Positions 37,412-45,716 of a stretch of DNA of 64,000 nucleotides are shown here, one piece after another. How positions within the stretch are numbered: the first letter of the stretch is position 1; each line of letters starts with the position of its first letter. The stretch is from Flavobacterium silvaticum. GTDB taxonomy: Bacteria > Bacteroidota > Bacteroidia > Flavobacteriales > Flavobacteriaceae. The stretch is taken from the NCBI RefSeq assembly GCF_012911565.1, contig NZ_JAAMPU010000095.1, positions 1 to 64,000 on the forward strand, written 5' to 3'. The position numbers and the translations under genes were made by a program. The notes beneath the pieces were generated by a model. That model was given only the letters and a program-made list of their open reading frames with translations, was not told where the DNA came from and did no database searches.

Positions 37412-39112
37412 ATGGCCTTATCTGAACAGGAACTCTTGCGCCGCGAGGCATTGACCGAACTACGCCAACTCGGCATAGAACCTTATCCGGCCAATGAATT
37501 CAAGGTAACCGCACATTCATCGGAAATCATAAACGACTTTGCCTCATTTGAAGGTAAAGAGGTTACGCTCGCCGGTCGTTTGATGGGTAAGCGCATCATG
37601 GGAAAAGCCTCTTTCGCAGAAATCAAGGATGCCGAAGGCCGAATCCAGGTCTATATTTCACGTGACGATATCTCCCAGGATGAAGAACGCGTCATGTACA
37701 ATTCCGTTTTTAAAAAGCTGCTTGACATTGGCGACTTTATCGGAATAACCGGAAAAGTATTCAAAACACAGGTCGGCGAAGTTTCTGTCCACGTGAGCGA
37801 ATTGACGGTTCTTGCAAAAGCCCTTCGCCCGCTTCCGGTTGTAAAGACAGATGCAGATGGAAAAATCCATGATGCCTTTGCCGATGCCGAACAACGCTAC
37901 CGTCGTCGATACGTAGATTTAACTGTAAACGACAACGTAAAGGAAACCTTTATAAAAAGGACGAAACTATTCAATGCGATGCGTTCTTTCTTCAACGAAA
38001 AAGGGTATCTGGAAGTCGAAACGCCAATTTTGCAACCCATTCCCGGCGGAGCAGCGGCGCGTCCGTTCATTACTCATCACAATTCACTCGACATTCCATT
38101 GTATATGCGAATCGCTAACGAGTTGTATCTGAAAAGACTCATCGTCGGCGGATTCGACGGTGTCTACGAATTCTCCAAAAACTTCCGCAACGAAGGGATG
38201 GATCGTACCCACAATCCGGAATTCACGGCCATGGAAATTTATGTGGCTTATAAAGATTATAATTGGATGATGGATTTCACCGAAAGACTTCTGGAACATT
38301 GTGCAATTGCCGTCAATGGAACGTCTGAAGCGACTTTCGGAGAACACAAAGTAGATTTCAAGGCGCCGTATCCAAGAATTTCGATGACCGATGCCATCAA
38401 GCAATTCACAGGTTTCGACATTTCCGGAAAGACAGAAGAGGAAATTGCATCTGCAGCAAAATCAATGGGAATCCAGGTTGATGAAACTATGGGTAAAGGA
38501 AAGCTCATCGACGAAATTTTCGGAGCGAAATGCGAAGGAAACTTTATCCAGCCTACATTCATAACCGATTATCCAAAGGAAATGAGTCCGTTGTGCAAGC
38601 AACACCGTGAACATCCGGAATTGACCGAGCGTTTTGAATTGATGGTCTGCGGAAAAGAAATCGCGAACGCCTATTCCGAACTTAACGACCCTATCGACCA
38701 ACGCGAACGTTTCGAAGCACAATTGAAACTGGCCGAACGCGGGGATGACGAAGCTACCCAATTCATCGATGCCGATTTCCTTCGTGCACTTGAATACGGA
38801 ATGCCACCAACTTCCGGGCTTGGTATCGGGATGGACAGATTGATCATGTTCCTGACAAATAATGCATCAATACAGGAAGTTTTGTTCTTCCCTCAGATGC
38901 GTCCCGAGAAAAACGCACCTGCATTGACCGAAGATGAAAAAGCCATTGCAGAAATCCTCAAGGCGACCAAATCACTTGCGCTTGACGCGTTGAAAATCCA
39001 AGCCGGTCTCAGCGGTAAAAAATGGGATGCCGCCATGAAAGGCCTGTCAAAACAAGGACTTGTAAAAGTAATCGTGGAAGGTGACAGCAAAACGGTTGAA
39101 TTAGCCGGATAA
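37412..39112 (+). CDS. lysS: Lysine--tRNA ligase (class II)
   Basis: A 566-residue class II LysRS from ATG 37412 (MALSEQELLRREALTELRQL). An OB-fold anticodon-binding domain (VTLAGRLMGKRIMGKASFAE) is followed by the catalytic core: motif 1 (FFNEKGYLEVETPILQPIPG), motif 2 (KNFRNEGMDRTHNPEFTAME) and motif 3 (GLGIGMDRLIMFLTN). The last ~60 residues (GKKWDAAMKGLSKQGLVKVI) form a C-terminal extension known from Bacteroidota LysRS. It charges tRNA-Lys. A strong terminator follows. Confidence 0.98.
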   Translation: MALSEQELLRREALTELRQLGIEPYPANEFKVTAHSSEIINDFASFEGKEVTLAGRLMGKRIMGKASFAEIKDAEGRIQVYISRDDISQDEERVMYNSVFKKLLDIGDFIGITGKVFKTQVGEVSVHVSELTVLAKALRPLPVVKTDADGKIHDAFADAEQRYRRRYVDLTVNDNVKETFIKRTKLFNAMRSFFNEKGYLEVETPILQPIPGGAAARPFITHHNSLDIPLYMRIANELYLKRLIVGGFDGVYEFSKNFRNEGMDRTHNPEFTAMEIYVAYKDYNWMMDFTERLLEHCAIAVNGTSEATFGEHKVDFKAPYPRISMTDAIKQFTGFDISGKTEEEIASAAKSMGIQVDETMGKGKLIDEIFGAKCEGNFIQPTFITDYPKEMSPLCKQHREHPELTERFELMVCGKEIANAYSELNDPIDQRERFEAQLKLAERGDDEATQFIDADFLRALEYGMPPTSGLGIGMDRLIMFLTNNASIQEVLFFPQMRPEKNAPALTEDEKAIAEILKATKSLALDALKIQAGLSGKKWDAAMKGLSKQGLVKVIVEGDSKTVELAG

Positions 39113-39133
39113 GCATCCTGTCTACTACAATTT

Positions 39134-39162
39134 AAGAGAAGTTTAGGCTTCTCTTTTTTTTT
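39134..39162 (+). terminator. Terminator of lysS
   Basis: AAGAGAAG-TTTAGG-CTTCTCTT, a perfect 8-bp stem followed by at least seven T, 22 bp after the lysS stop. Confidence 0.9.
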
Positions 39163-39221
39163 GCCGTTAAACGATTTGGAAACAGATGCATCCTAGGCCC
39201 GAATTTTAAAAGAAACGATTT

Positions 39222-39668
39222 ATGAAACCTGTAATTGCAACTTTGATCCTACTGGTAAATATGGCAGCATTTGCCCAACCGGAAAATCGTCATCATGACA
39301 AGAAACATCCCGAACTGACACTGGAACAAAAGAAGTCGCTCCGCTTAAAAAAACTCACACTTGACCTTGACCTGAGCAATTCCCAACAAAAAGACATGGC
39401 ACTTTTAATTGATGAACAAATGACATCTGGAAAAGCCATGATGGACGAAATGAAAGCCAAACGCGAATCCGGACAAAAGCCAACCGCCGACGAAATCTAC
39501 GCTCATAAAAGCCAAATGCTTGACCAGCGAATCGCCATTAACGAAAAAGCAAAAAAAATCCTGGATAAAAACCAATATGAGACCTGGAAGAGATTGCAGG
39601 ACAAAGCAGTAAGACACAATAAAGAAACGAGAAAAAACCACAAACAACCCAAACACGAACAGGAATAA
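39222..39668 (+). CDS. Small periplasmic Spy/LTXXQ-like protein
   Basis: A 148-residue exported protein (signal MKPVIATLILLVNMAAFAQ). It is rich in Lys, Glu, Gln and mostly helical. KLTLDLDLSNSQQKDMALLI and MLDQRIAINEKAKKILDKNQYETWKRL resemble the LTxxQ pattern of Spy/CpxP chaperone-like proteins. That family buffers periplasmic misfolding and metal stress; here the role is inferred from shape only. The C-terminus is strongly basic. The next gene encodes another small exported helical protein. Confidence 0.75.
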   Translation: MKPVIATLILLVNMAAFAQPENRHHDKKHPELTLEQKKSLRLKKLTLDLDLSNSQQKDMALLIDEQMTSGKAMMDEMKAKRESGQKPTADEIYAHKSQMLDQRIAINEKAKKILDKNQYETWKRLQDKAVRHNKETRKNHKQPKHEQE

Positions 39669-39739
39669 ATTGCATTTCTTTTGCAGATTAAACTAAATTC
39701 CTTTAGATTTGGAGACGTATCTGATAAATTTATAGAAAA

Positions 39740-40057
39740 ATGAAAAAAATAATTGCAATGGCCGCCATCGCTCTTGCCTGTAGCTTATCTGCAACAGCTC
39801 AGGAAGCCAAAAAAAGCACCACACAAACAGAAGTTGCAGCTGCACAAAAATTTCTGGGTCTTGACAAGCAAAAGAGCGACATCCTGACACAATTGATGGA
39901 TTACAAGCATAAAATCAAAGAAGATCCAAAATCAAGCGACAAAGTGAAGCAGGAACTTCCGTGGATGCTTGAAAAGAAAATGGAAGGTTTTTTAAGCAAG
40001 GAAGAAATGACAAAGCTTAAAGGCAATAAAGAATTATTCCTACAGATTACTCAATAA
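39740..40057 (+). CDS. Small exported helical protein
   Basis: A 105-residue protein with a clear signal peptide (MKKIIAMAAIALACSLSATAQ). The mature part is Lys/Gln-rich and helical (AAQKFLGLDKQKSDILTQLMD, LEKKMEGFLSKEEMTKLKG). No family is recognised with confidence; the composition and place next to the Spy-like gene suggest a related periplasmic protein. A strong terminator follows. Confidence 0.7.
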   Translation: MKKIIAMAAIALACSLSATAQEAKKSTTQTEVAAAQKFLGLDKQKSDILTQLMDYKHKIKEDPKSSDKVKQELPWMLEKKMEGFLSKEEMTKLKGNKELFLQITQ

Positions 40058-40072
40058 TTGAGTTTCAGAAAT

Positions 40073-40104
40073 AAAAAATCCGTCTTAACCGACGGATTTT
40101 TTTG
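40073..40104. terminator. Bidirectional terminator between the small exported protein and hemL
   Basis: AAAAATCCGTC-TTAACC-GACGGATTTTT, a perfect stem with A- and T-runs on either side, between convergent genes. Confidence 0.9.
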
Positions 40105-40106
40105 TT

Positions 40107-41390
40107 TTATCGTTTTGCGAATGCACTTATCACTTCAATGGTGCGATCAATATCAGCATCACTCAATGCATCACAAATGAACCACGTTTCGTAGGCTGAT
40201 GGCGCAATGTACACACCTCTGTCAAGCAAAAAGTGAAAGAATTCATTGAAGGTATTTGTCGCGGCAACAGAAGCTGTATCAAGATCTACGACCGGTGTAT
40301 CTGAAAAATGCACCGATATCATTGAGCCGCAACGATTAATAGTAAAAGGTTCAGATCCGCAAGACAATACACTTCTAATCCCACTTTCAAGACGAGCGGT
40401 TTTTTGATCCAGACGCTCAAAAACACTTCTATCCGCTTCAAGTGATTTAAGCATCGCCAATCCCGCAGCCATTGCAATAGGATTTCCGGAAAGTGTCCCA
40501 GCCTGATAAACGGGCCCTGAAGGAGCAAGATAATCCATGATTTCATTTCGTGCCGCAAAAGCCCCAACTGGTAATCCGCCTCCTATTACTTTGCCGAAAG
40601 CAACAATATCTGCCTTTATTCCAAAAAGTTCCTGTGCGCCACCGCGTGCCAATCTGAAACCGGTCATGACTTCGTCAAAAATCAACAGAATACCGTGGGC
40701 ATCGCATAACTCGCGAAGTCCTTTCAAAAATCCTTGTTCGGGCGGCACACAACCCATATTTCCCGCAACGGGTTCTAAAATAATTGCGGCAATCGAATCT
40801 GGATTTGCGTTCACGATTTGAGTCGTTTCATCCAAATCGTTGTATTTGGCCAGCAAGGTGTCTTTCGCAGTTCCTTCTGTTACACCCGGACTATTCGGAG
40901 AACCGAATGTCAAGGCTCCGCTTCCTGCCTTTATCAGGAAAGAATCGGAATGGCCGTGATAGCAACCAGCATACTTTATAATTTTATCGCGTTTGGTAAA
41001 TCCGCGGGCGAGCCGTACTGCACTCATACATGCTTCTGTCCCTGAATTTACAAACCGTATCTTATCGATATTCGGAACCATTGAAACCGCAAGGGAAGCA
41101 ATTTCCGTTTCGAGTGCAGTCGGTGTTCCGAATGTGGTTCCTGATTTAACCCGATGAATGATAGCCTTTTCAACAGCTTCATTTGCATGCCCCAGAATCA
41201 GCGGTCCCCATGAATTTATATAATCTATGTATTGGTTGTTATCCTCGTCAAAAAGATAAGCCCCTTTTGCGCTTTTCATGAAAACCGGTGTTCCGCCTAC
41301 AGCCTTGAAAGCCCGAACCGGAGAATTCACACCTCCGGGAATATATTGCCCTGCCTCGGTAAACAAAGCGCTGCTTCTTTGATATCGCAT
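40107..41390 (-). CDS. hemL: Glutamate-1-semialdehyde 2,1-aminomutase
   Basis: A 427-residue PLP enzyme (aminotransferase class III fold) that makes 5-aminolevulinate in the C5 haem pathway. [15 protein letters not shown] and [20 protein letters not shown] are typical. [20 protein letters not shown] is followed by the PLP lysine in [19 protein letters not shown], and [15 protein letters not shown] is conserved. Full length. The ATG overlaps the stop of the upstream glucosaminidase gene by one base (TAATG), so they are translationally linked. Confidence 0.98.
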   Translation of the reverse strand: MRYQRSSALFTEAGQYIPGGVNSPVRAFKAVGGTPVFMKSAKGAYLFDEDNNQYIDYINSWGPLILGHANEAVEKAIIHRVKSGTTFGTPTALETEIASLAVSMVPNIDKIRFVNSGTEACMSAVRLARGFTKRDKIIKYAGCYHGHSDSFLIKAGSGALTFGSPNSPGVTEGTAKDTLLAKYNDLDETTQIVNANPDSIAAIILEPVAGNMGCVPPEQGFLKGLRELCDAHGILLIFDEVMTGFRLARGGAQELFGIKADIVAFGKVIGGGLPVGAFAARNEIMDYLAPSGPVYQAGTLSGNPIAMAAGLAMLKSLEADRSVFERLDQKTARLESGIRSVLSCGSEPFTINRCGSMISVHFSDTPVVDLDTASVAATNTFNEFFHFLLDRGVYIAPSAYETWFICDALSDADIDRTIEVISAFAKR

Positions 41391-42265
41391 TATTTTATTC
41401 TTAGGTTTTGGCCGATTGAAAGCGCATTATCCTGAAGGTTATTCATAGACTTCAACTGATCGACCGTAATGTTGAATCGCTTGGAAATAGAATATAATGT
41501 ATCTCCGGCAATCACCTGATATTGTGAGGAATTATCAGCAATCATGACAGACGTGGATTGTTGCGGAACCGGCTCATAATCGACACCTAAAACCATGGCA
41601 TCGTATTTTTGCAGATTGTATCGTTCGATAAGCCCGATAAGTTTTTCAGGATATTTCGGATCTGTTGCATAACCTGCTGAACGAAGTCCTTTTGCCCAAC
41701 CCTTATAATCGTCCTTATCTAATTCGAACAAAGCCGAGTACCGCTGTCTTCCGGTAAGGAACAAGGCATGATCGCGATACGATTCTGCCGGATTGTTGTA
41801 TTTGCGGAAACATTCCTGTTCCGAATCGTCATCATGCCTCACACTCTCACCTGTCCAATCCTTATGGCATTTGATTCCGAAATGGTTGTTTGCAGATGAA
41901 CTCAAAGGACCTGTTCCCGCACCCGATTCCAGAATTCCCTGAGCGAGGATGATACTGGCCGGAATACCATACTGTTGCATATTTCCGCGCGCAATCGGTT
42001 CGAACTTGGCAATATATTCGTTTACCATTTCCGTAGTCACCTTTACCCTTGTAACGGCTTCAAGTGTTTCTGATTTTGAGGCAGCTGATGAATTCCCCGA
42101 ATTTGAGGAAGCAGTAGCCGATTTAGTCGTAGTTACTTTTGTCGTGGGTTTACGGACAACAGCCTTTTTATGGGAAGTCGACGGTCGCTTGTAGGTTGTC
42201 TGTTTGGAAGAATTACAGCTGGCAAAAATAGCCAAAAGTACTAGCAACAGGATTCTCTTATTCAT
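41390..42265 (-). CDS. Glucosaminidase (GH73-type) with LysM domain
   Basis: A 291-residue lipoprotein-like protein (lipobox FASC, Cys17) with a Ser/Thr/Lys linker to about residue 70. Residues about 75-215 form the mannosyl-glycoprotein endo-beta-N-acetylglucosaminidase-like domain ([20 protein letters not shown] with the catalytic Glu; [37 protein letters not shown]). A C-terminal LysM repeat follows ([20 protein letters not shown]). It cleaves peptidoglycan glycan strands. It overlaps the ACC deaminase-like gene by 8 bp. Confidence 0.93.
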   Translation of the reverse strand: MNKRILLLVLLAIFASCNSSKQTTYKRPSTSHKKAVVRKPTTKVTTTKSATASSNSGNSSAASKSETLEAVTRVKVTTEMVNEYIAKFEPIARGNMQQYGIPASIILAQGILESGAGTGPLSSSANNHFGIKCHKDWTGESVRHDDDSEQECFRKYNNPAESYRDHALFLTGRQRYSALFELDKDDYKGWAKGLRSAGYATDPKYPEKLIGLIERYNLQKYDAMVLGVDYEPVPQQSTSVMIADNSSQYQVIAGDTLYSISKRFNITVDQLKSMNNLQDNALSIGQNLRIK

Positions 42266-43151
42266 TTGATTCTATATCTATCGATGACATTTTCTGTTTC
42301 ATTCCTTCAATTCCCTGAAGACCGCCGGTGTGGATGGCCAAAACGCGATCAGAACTTTTAAAAAAACCGCTCTCGCTCATCTTATCAATCCCGAAGAGCA
42401 TTTTGCCTGTATAAACGGGATCGATCGTGACTTTATTTTGTGCTTCGAAATGTTTGATAAAAGCAACCAATACCGAATCGACTTTGGCATAACCGCCAAA
42501 ATGGAAATCAGTGATGATGTCAAAATTGCTTCGCATTGTCCATTGTTCCACTTCCGATTTTAAAAAATCCCCTTTGAGTGAACTGAAACCCAAAAGTTTC
42601 TGTCTTTCACCAAGCGATCGTGACAATCCTGCCAGCGTTCCGCCAGTTCCAACGGCGCAGCAAATATAGTCAAACTCAAAATCTGCATCAGTGAGAATTT
42701 CTTCACAACCGCGTACCGCAAGCTCATTCGTCCCACCTTCCGGAATCAGGTAAAATTTGCCAAAGCTTGTATTCAGGTGGTTTATGAATGATTCCTCATT
42801 TTTTTTCCGATACTCCTCACGGTTGATAAAATGAAGCCGCATGCCGTTTCTTACCGCTCGTGAAAGTGTCGGATTCAAAGGTTTTGAAGCCAATTCATCG
42901 CCTCTGATGATTCCAATCGTTTTTAATCCAAACCGTTTTCCGGCATAAGCGACCGCATCGATATGGTTGGAAAAAGCACCTCCGAAAGTCAGCAGTGTAT
43001 CAAAACCGTTTGCAATGGCGAAATCAATATTGTATTTGAGCTTGCGGAATTTGTTACCCGGAATTTCCGGATCGATAAGGTCTTCTCTTTTGAGCCATAC
43101 ATCGGCAGAACAATTCGGGAGCAGTATTTTTTGGTTGAATACAGAAGACAT
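42258..43151 (-). CDS. ACC deaminase / D-cysteine desulfhydrase family PLP enzyme
   Basis: A 297-residue enzyme from ATG 43151 (MSSVFNQKILLPNCSADVWL). Fold-type II PLP family: LKREDLIDPEIPGNKFRKLK carries the cofactor Lys, TFGGAFSNHIDAVAYAGKRF binds substrate and AVGTGGTLAGLSRSL binds the phosphate. C-terminal YTGKMLFGIDKM and AIHTGGLQG are conserved. Bacteroidota homologues are usually annotated 1-aminocyclopropane-1-carboxylate deaminase/D-cysteine desulfhydrase. The true substrate cannot be settled from sequence. Confidence 0.9.
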   Translation of the reverse strand: MSSVFNQKILLPNCSADVWLKREDLIDPEIPGNKFRKLKYNIDFAIANGFDTLLTFGGAFSNHIDAVAYAGKRFGLKTIGIIRGDELASKPLNPTLSRAVRNGMRLHFINREEYRKKNEESFINHLNTSFGKFYLIPEGGTNELAVRGCEEILTDADFEFDYICCAVGTGGTLAGLSRSLGERQKLLGFSSLKGDFLKSEVEQWTMRSNFDIITDFHFGGYAKVDSVLVAFIKHFEAQNKVTIDPVYTGKMLFGIDKMSESGFFKSSDRVLAIHTGGLQGIEGMKQKMSSIDIESNE

Positions 43152-43169
43152 AAGTGCTACAAAGAACAA

Positions 43170-43195
43170 AAAAAAGCAACCATTGAGGCTGCTTT
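43170..43195 (-). terminator. Terminator of the T9SS protein gene
   Basis: AAAGCAGCC-TCAAT-GGTTGCTTT (one G-U pair) followed by more T on the minus strand, between the T9SS protein gene and the ACC deaminase-like gene. Confidence 0.75.
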
Positions 43196-43206
43196 GATAT
43201 TTTTAT

Positions 43207-45027
43207 TTATTCCGATGCTTTACTGTGACTGACGAGTATCTTTTGGGCAAAATCACTCTTTTCCTTCGAGACGATCTTGACCACATACACAGATTCGCTT
43301 AACCCCGCAGTCGACAATTCATAACTGCTTTTTCGCTCCTGATTTTTGAGTTCCATTACGCGTTTGCCGGAGATATCGAAAAGATAGACATCGGTCACAT
43401 CAACCAAGCCCGGATTATGTATCGTCAACACTTGGCTTGCATTATTCTGGGTCACAAGCAATTCCTGTTTCGTAGCCTGAGGCAATCCCAGAGCCTGATC
43501 GGTAAACGTAATCTCATAACGCTCGCTGTTGTTTCCCGCAGGCATGTCGATCTGGAATTCGTCCAATGTAATCTCGTGATACACATCGTTTAATTTATCA
43601 TGAACGTAGACATGATCCGCCTCGTCAAAATTGATCATTTCACTTACAGTTATTTTGTAAGATGCATCGGCGGCATTCTTAAGACCTATCGGAATCTTTT
43701 TATTCACATCAAAGTTTACTGCTGATATGACGAACTCTTTACCTTCAATCGCAAAATATAAATCTGCCGGAAGTGCATCACCTGGCGATTTTGAGTCGAG
43801 CGCATGGTCGATACCATCTGTAGCTTCATCTTTAAACGCAAGTACAATCTGGCGGATTCCCGAATCATTCAACGAAACATTGAATCGGATCTGTGGTGTC
43901 GGAGCATTGCTGACCGAACTATAATCAAATCCTGAAACCGATGGAATCTGAGGCAAATTATCGAATGTTGGCTCTTCACTTTCAGTACTTGCCATCACAC
44001 GTTCAAAAACAGATGTCGATGCATTTTCATTTGTAAAGACACGATAGCTATTTTTCATGACAGCACTTGCATTGGCAGCACCTTCGAGCATAAATCCCTG
44101 ACCTATAGGCGAAAAACGACGCGCATAAGACGATCCGGATCCGACCGTCGCCAGTGGAATTCCGGCGCCATCATAATTGGTAAAGACAGCTGGCACATAA
44201 ATATTAGTTCCTCCTGAATACGTTCCATAACCACCTTGATACGCCACAAGCAAATGCGAATTCACATTTTTGTCCTGTTCCCAGAAGTAAGCCGAACCGG
44301 TACAATTTGTTTCGGCCACAAGAAAAGCCGCAAGGTCTATTGCTGATGGATATGGATTACCGGTAAGCGTCCACTGCCCTGTTGCAAGTGGAATGTTGAT
44401 ATTTCCGTCGTTAGGTTTTCCACGGAAGTCGTAACGTTGTGCAGCCCCGGGATTATTGGCGACACCGTTGACCATGGTCATATCCGTCCCGGAAGTTCCT
44501 TTCATGGTAAAACCTTCACCTGCAGCAATCGTAGATGCCGAATTCACCTGAGACCAGGCAGAATAGTTGGTGCTCATGGTATATTTAAAAACCCAGCGCT
44601 GTGAAATCGACAAAGGCGATGCGATTCCGTTTGTATTGGAAGTAGGAAGCATGATAGCTGCCGTACTGTTTGTCACATCAACCGGACTGTATAATTGCGT
44701 AATCCCAAAGTTTGAATTCCCTACTGCGGCCAATGCCCCGCCAACAGGAGAACACCAGTAATTGTATTCGAAATTATCTACGGTACCTTCCTGGTACAAA
44801 GACAAATTTCCCTGACCCTGATTCGCACTTGTACCTGTCGTGCCCTGGAGAAGCTGTGCGCCATTCCTTAAATAAAAATTGGAATTGTTCTGAAGGTTCA
44901 CTCCTTGCTTCACATAAACATACTGGTTATTATTGTAGACGTAACTTCCGGGGCTTACATAGAGCTGCGCGCTTCCAGGCAAAGCTGCCAAAAAGAATAA
45001 TGTTGCCAGAAACAGGACCTTTTTCAT
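43207..45027 (-). CDS. T9SS type A sorting-domain secreted protein
   Basis: A 606-residue exported protein from ATG 45027 (signal MKKVLFLATLFFLAALPGSAQ). The N-terminal 400 residues are rich in Asn, Gly, Tyr, Ser with YWCSPVGGALA-like and LTGNPYPSAIDLAAFL motifs seen in large Bacteroidota secreted proteins. I recognise no catalytic domain. The last 80 residues form the T9SS signal (LTIHNPGLVDVTDVYLFDIS, GKRVMEL, LSESVYVVKIVSKEK). It is probably a surface or matrix protein. Confidence 0.88.
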   Translation of the reverse strand: MKKVLFLATLFFLAALPGSAQLYVSPGSYVYNNNQYVYVKQGVNLQNNSNFYLRNGAQLLQGTTGTSANQGQGNLSLYQEGTVDNFEYNYWCSPVGGALAAVGNSNFGITQLYSPVDVTNSTAAIMLPTSNTNGIASPLSISQRWVFKYTMSTNYSAWSQVNSASTIAAGEGFTMKGTSGTDMTMVNGVANNPGAAQRYDFRGKPNDGNINIPLATGQWTLTGNPYPSAIDLAAFLVAETNCTGSAYFWEQDKNVNSHLLVAYQGGYGTYSGGTNIYVPAVFTNYDGAGIPLATVGSGSSYARRFSPIGQGFMLEGAANASAVMKNSYRVFTNENASTSVFERVMASTESEEPTFDNLPQIPSVSGFDYSSVSNAPTPQIRFNVSLNDSGIRQIVLAFKDEATDGIDHALDSKSPGDALPADLYFAIEGKEFVISAVNFDVNKKIPIGLKNAADASYKITVSEMINFDEADHVYVHDKLNDVYHEITLDEFQIDMPAGNNSERYEITFTDQALGLPQATKQELLVTQNNASQVLTIHNPGLVDVTDVYLFDISGKRVMELKNQERKSSYELSTAGLSESVYVVKIVSKEKSDFAQKILVSHSKASE

Positions 45028-45181
45028 CACAAAAAATTTTTATAAAAATACTTTTATTTCCTTCAAAATAAAACAATTATGCACCAAAAGCATTTAAAAT
45101 ATACGAATGTCATCCAAAAGGATTATTTCTGGTCCATATCCAATCAAAAAAATCCTACACCAATACGCCTTTTGACGTAAC

Positions 45182-45508
45182 TCACAGGAAGTTTAAAAAG
45201 GCCCAGAATTTTCTTTTCTTCAAGTATAGAGTGTCTTTTTCAAAGGCATATGCCTCTCTTTCAAAACTGATTTTAAGATATGCGACTCTGCTGTTTTTGC
45301 TTCTGACGAGATGATACATAAACTCCAAACCATACCAAATGTAGAAAAGCAAAATAAGCATTTCCAGTTGCTGTTTCAAATGGATTCTTTCATGGTTAAG
45401 GATTATTTTATCAGATGCATGACTTTTTTCCCTTAAAAAAATAAAGGGAAACAATGTTATTCCGCGAAAACCTTTCGGAACCAAATATTTTGAAATGACT
45501 ACGAACAT
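45182..45508 (-). CDS. Small membrane protein with HExxH motif
   Basis: A 108-residue protein from ATG 45508 (a GTG lies one codon upstream). It has an HExxH motif (His39-Glu40-Arg-Ile-His43 in ILNHERIHLKQQ), then a hydrophobic helix (MLILLFYIWYGLEFMYHL), then FEREAYAFE, whose Glu could be a third zinc ligand as in gluzincins. The M56/BlaR1 group has a similar order, but this protein has little else. I remember such short HExxH proteins in Bacteroidota annotated only as hypothetical. Activity is not shown. Confidence 0.7.
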   Translation of the reverse strand: MFVVISKYLVPKGFRGITLFPFIFLREKSHASDKIILNHERIHLKQQLEMLILLFYIWYGLEFMYHLVRSKNSRVAYLKISFEREAYAFEKDTLYLKKRKFWAFLNFL

Positions 45509-45515
45509 CACGAGT

Positions 45516-45532
45516 CAAAGTTCCTAAATTTG
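45516..45532. promoter_or_regulatory. Back-to-back -7 boxes of divergent genes
   Basis: TAAATTTG at 45525-45532 (plus) and GAACTTTG at 45516-45523 (minus) are one base apart. The two start codons (45540 and 45508) are 31 bp apart, so both mRNAs have at most a few leader bases. Any -33 elements would lie in the opposite gene. Confidence 0.5.
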
Positions 45533-45539
45533 CCGTAAC

Positions 45540-45716
45540 ATGAATGGCAATACAGGCGAAAATAAGCTGATTGAAGGTGAAGATTACTATCTGACACCCG
45601 AAGGCTATAAAGTATTCACAGAAAAATACCACCTCAAACGAGGCTATTGTTGCCGCAGCGGATGCCGCCATTGCCCTTACGGTTACGACAAAAAAACAAA
45701 TAAATTCAAGAAATGA
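45540..45716 (+). CDS. DUF5522 small cysteine-rich protein
   Basis: A 58-residue protein. The centre reads LIEGEDYYLTPEGYKVFTEK and the Cys cluster is RGYCCRSGCRHCPYGYDKK, which suggests a small metal-binding (zinc or Fe-S) motif. I recognise this as DUF5522. Its TGA overlaps the hutU ATG (ATGA), so the two are translated together. No function is known; the tight coupling with urocanase is worth noting. Confidence 0.85.
   Translation: MNGNTGENKLIEGEDYYLTPEGYKVFTEKYHLKRGYCCRSGCRHCPYGYDKKTNKFKK

Noticed and set aside
45527..45538. Half-site resembling the two-component operator (TTACGGCAAAT on the minus strand) near the HExxH/DUF5522 promoters
   Set aside because: Only one arm is present and its distance to the -7 box is 7 bp instead of 21, so the module layout is not met. 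Other half-sites (TGCCGTA at 36091, 37376, 60274) are within genes or lack a partner arm.
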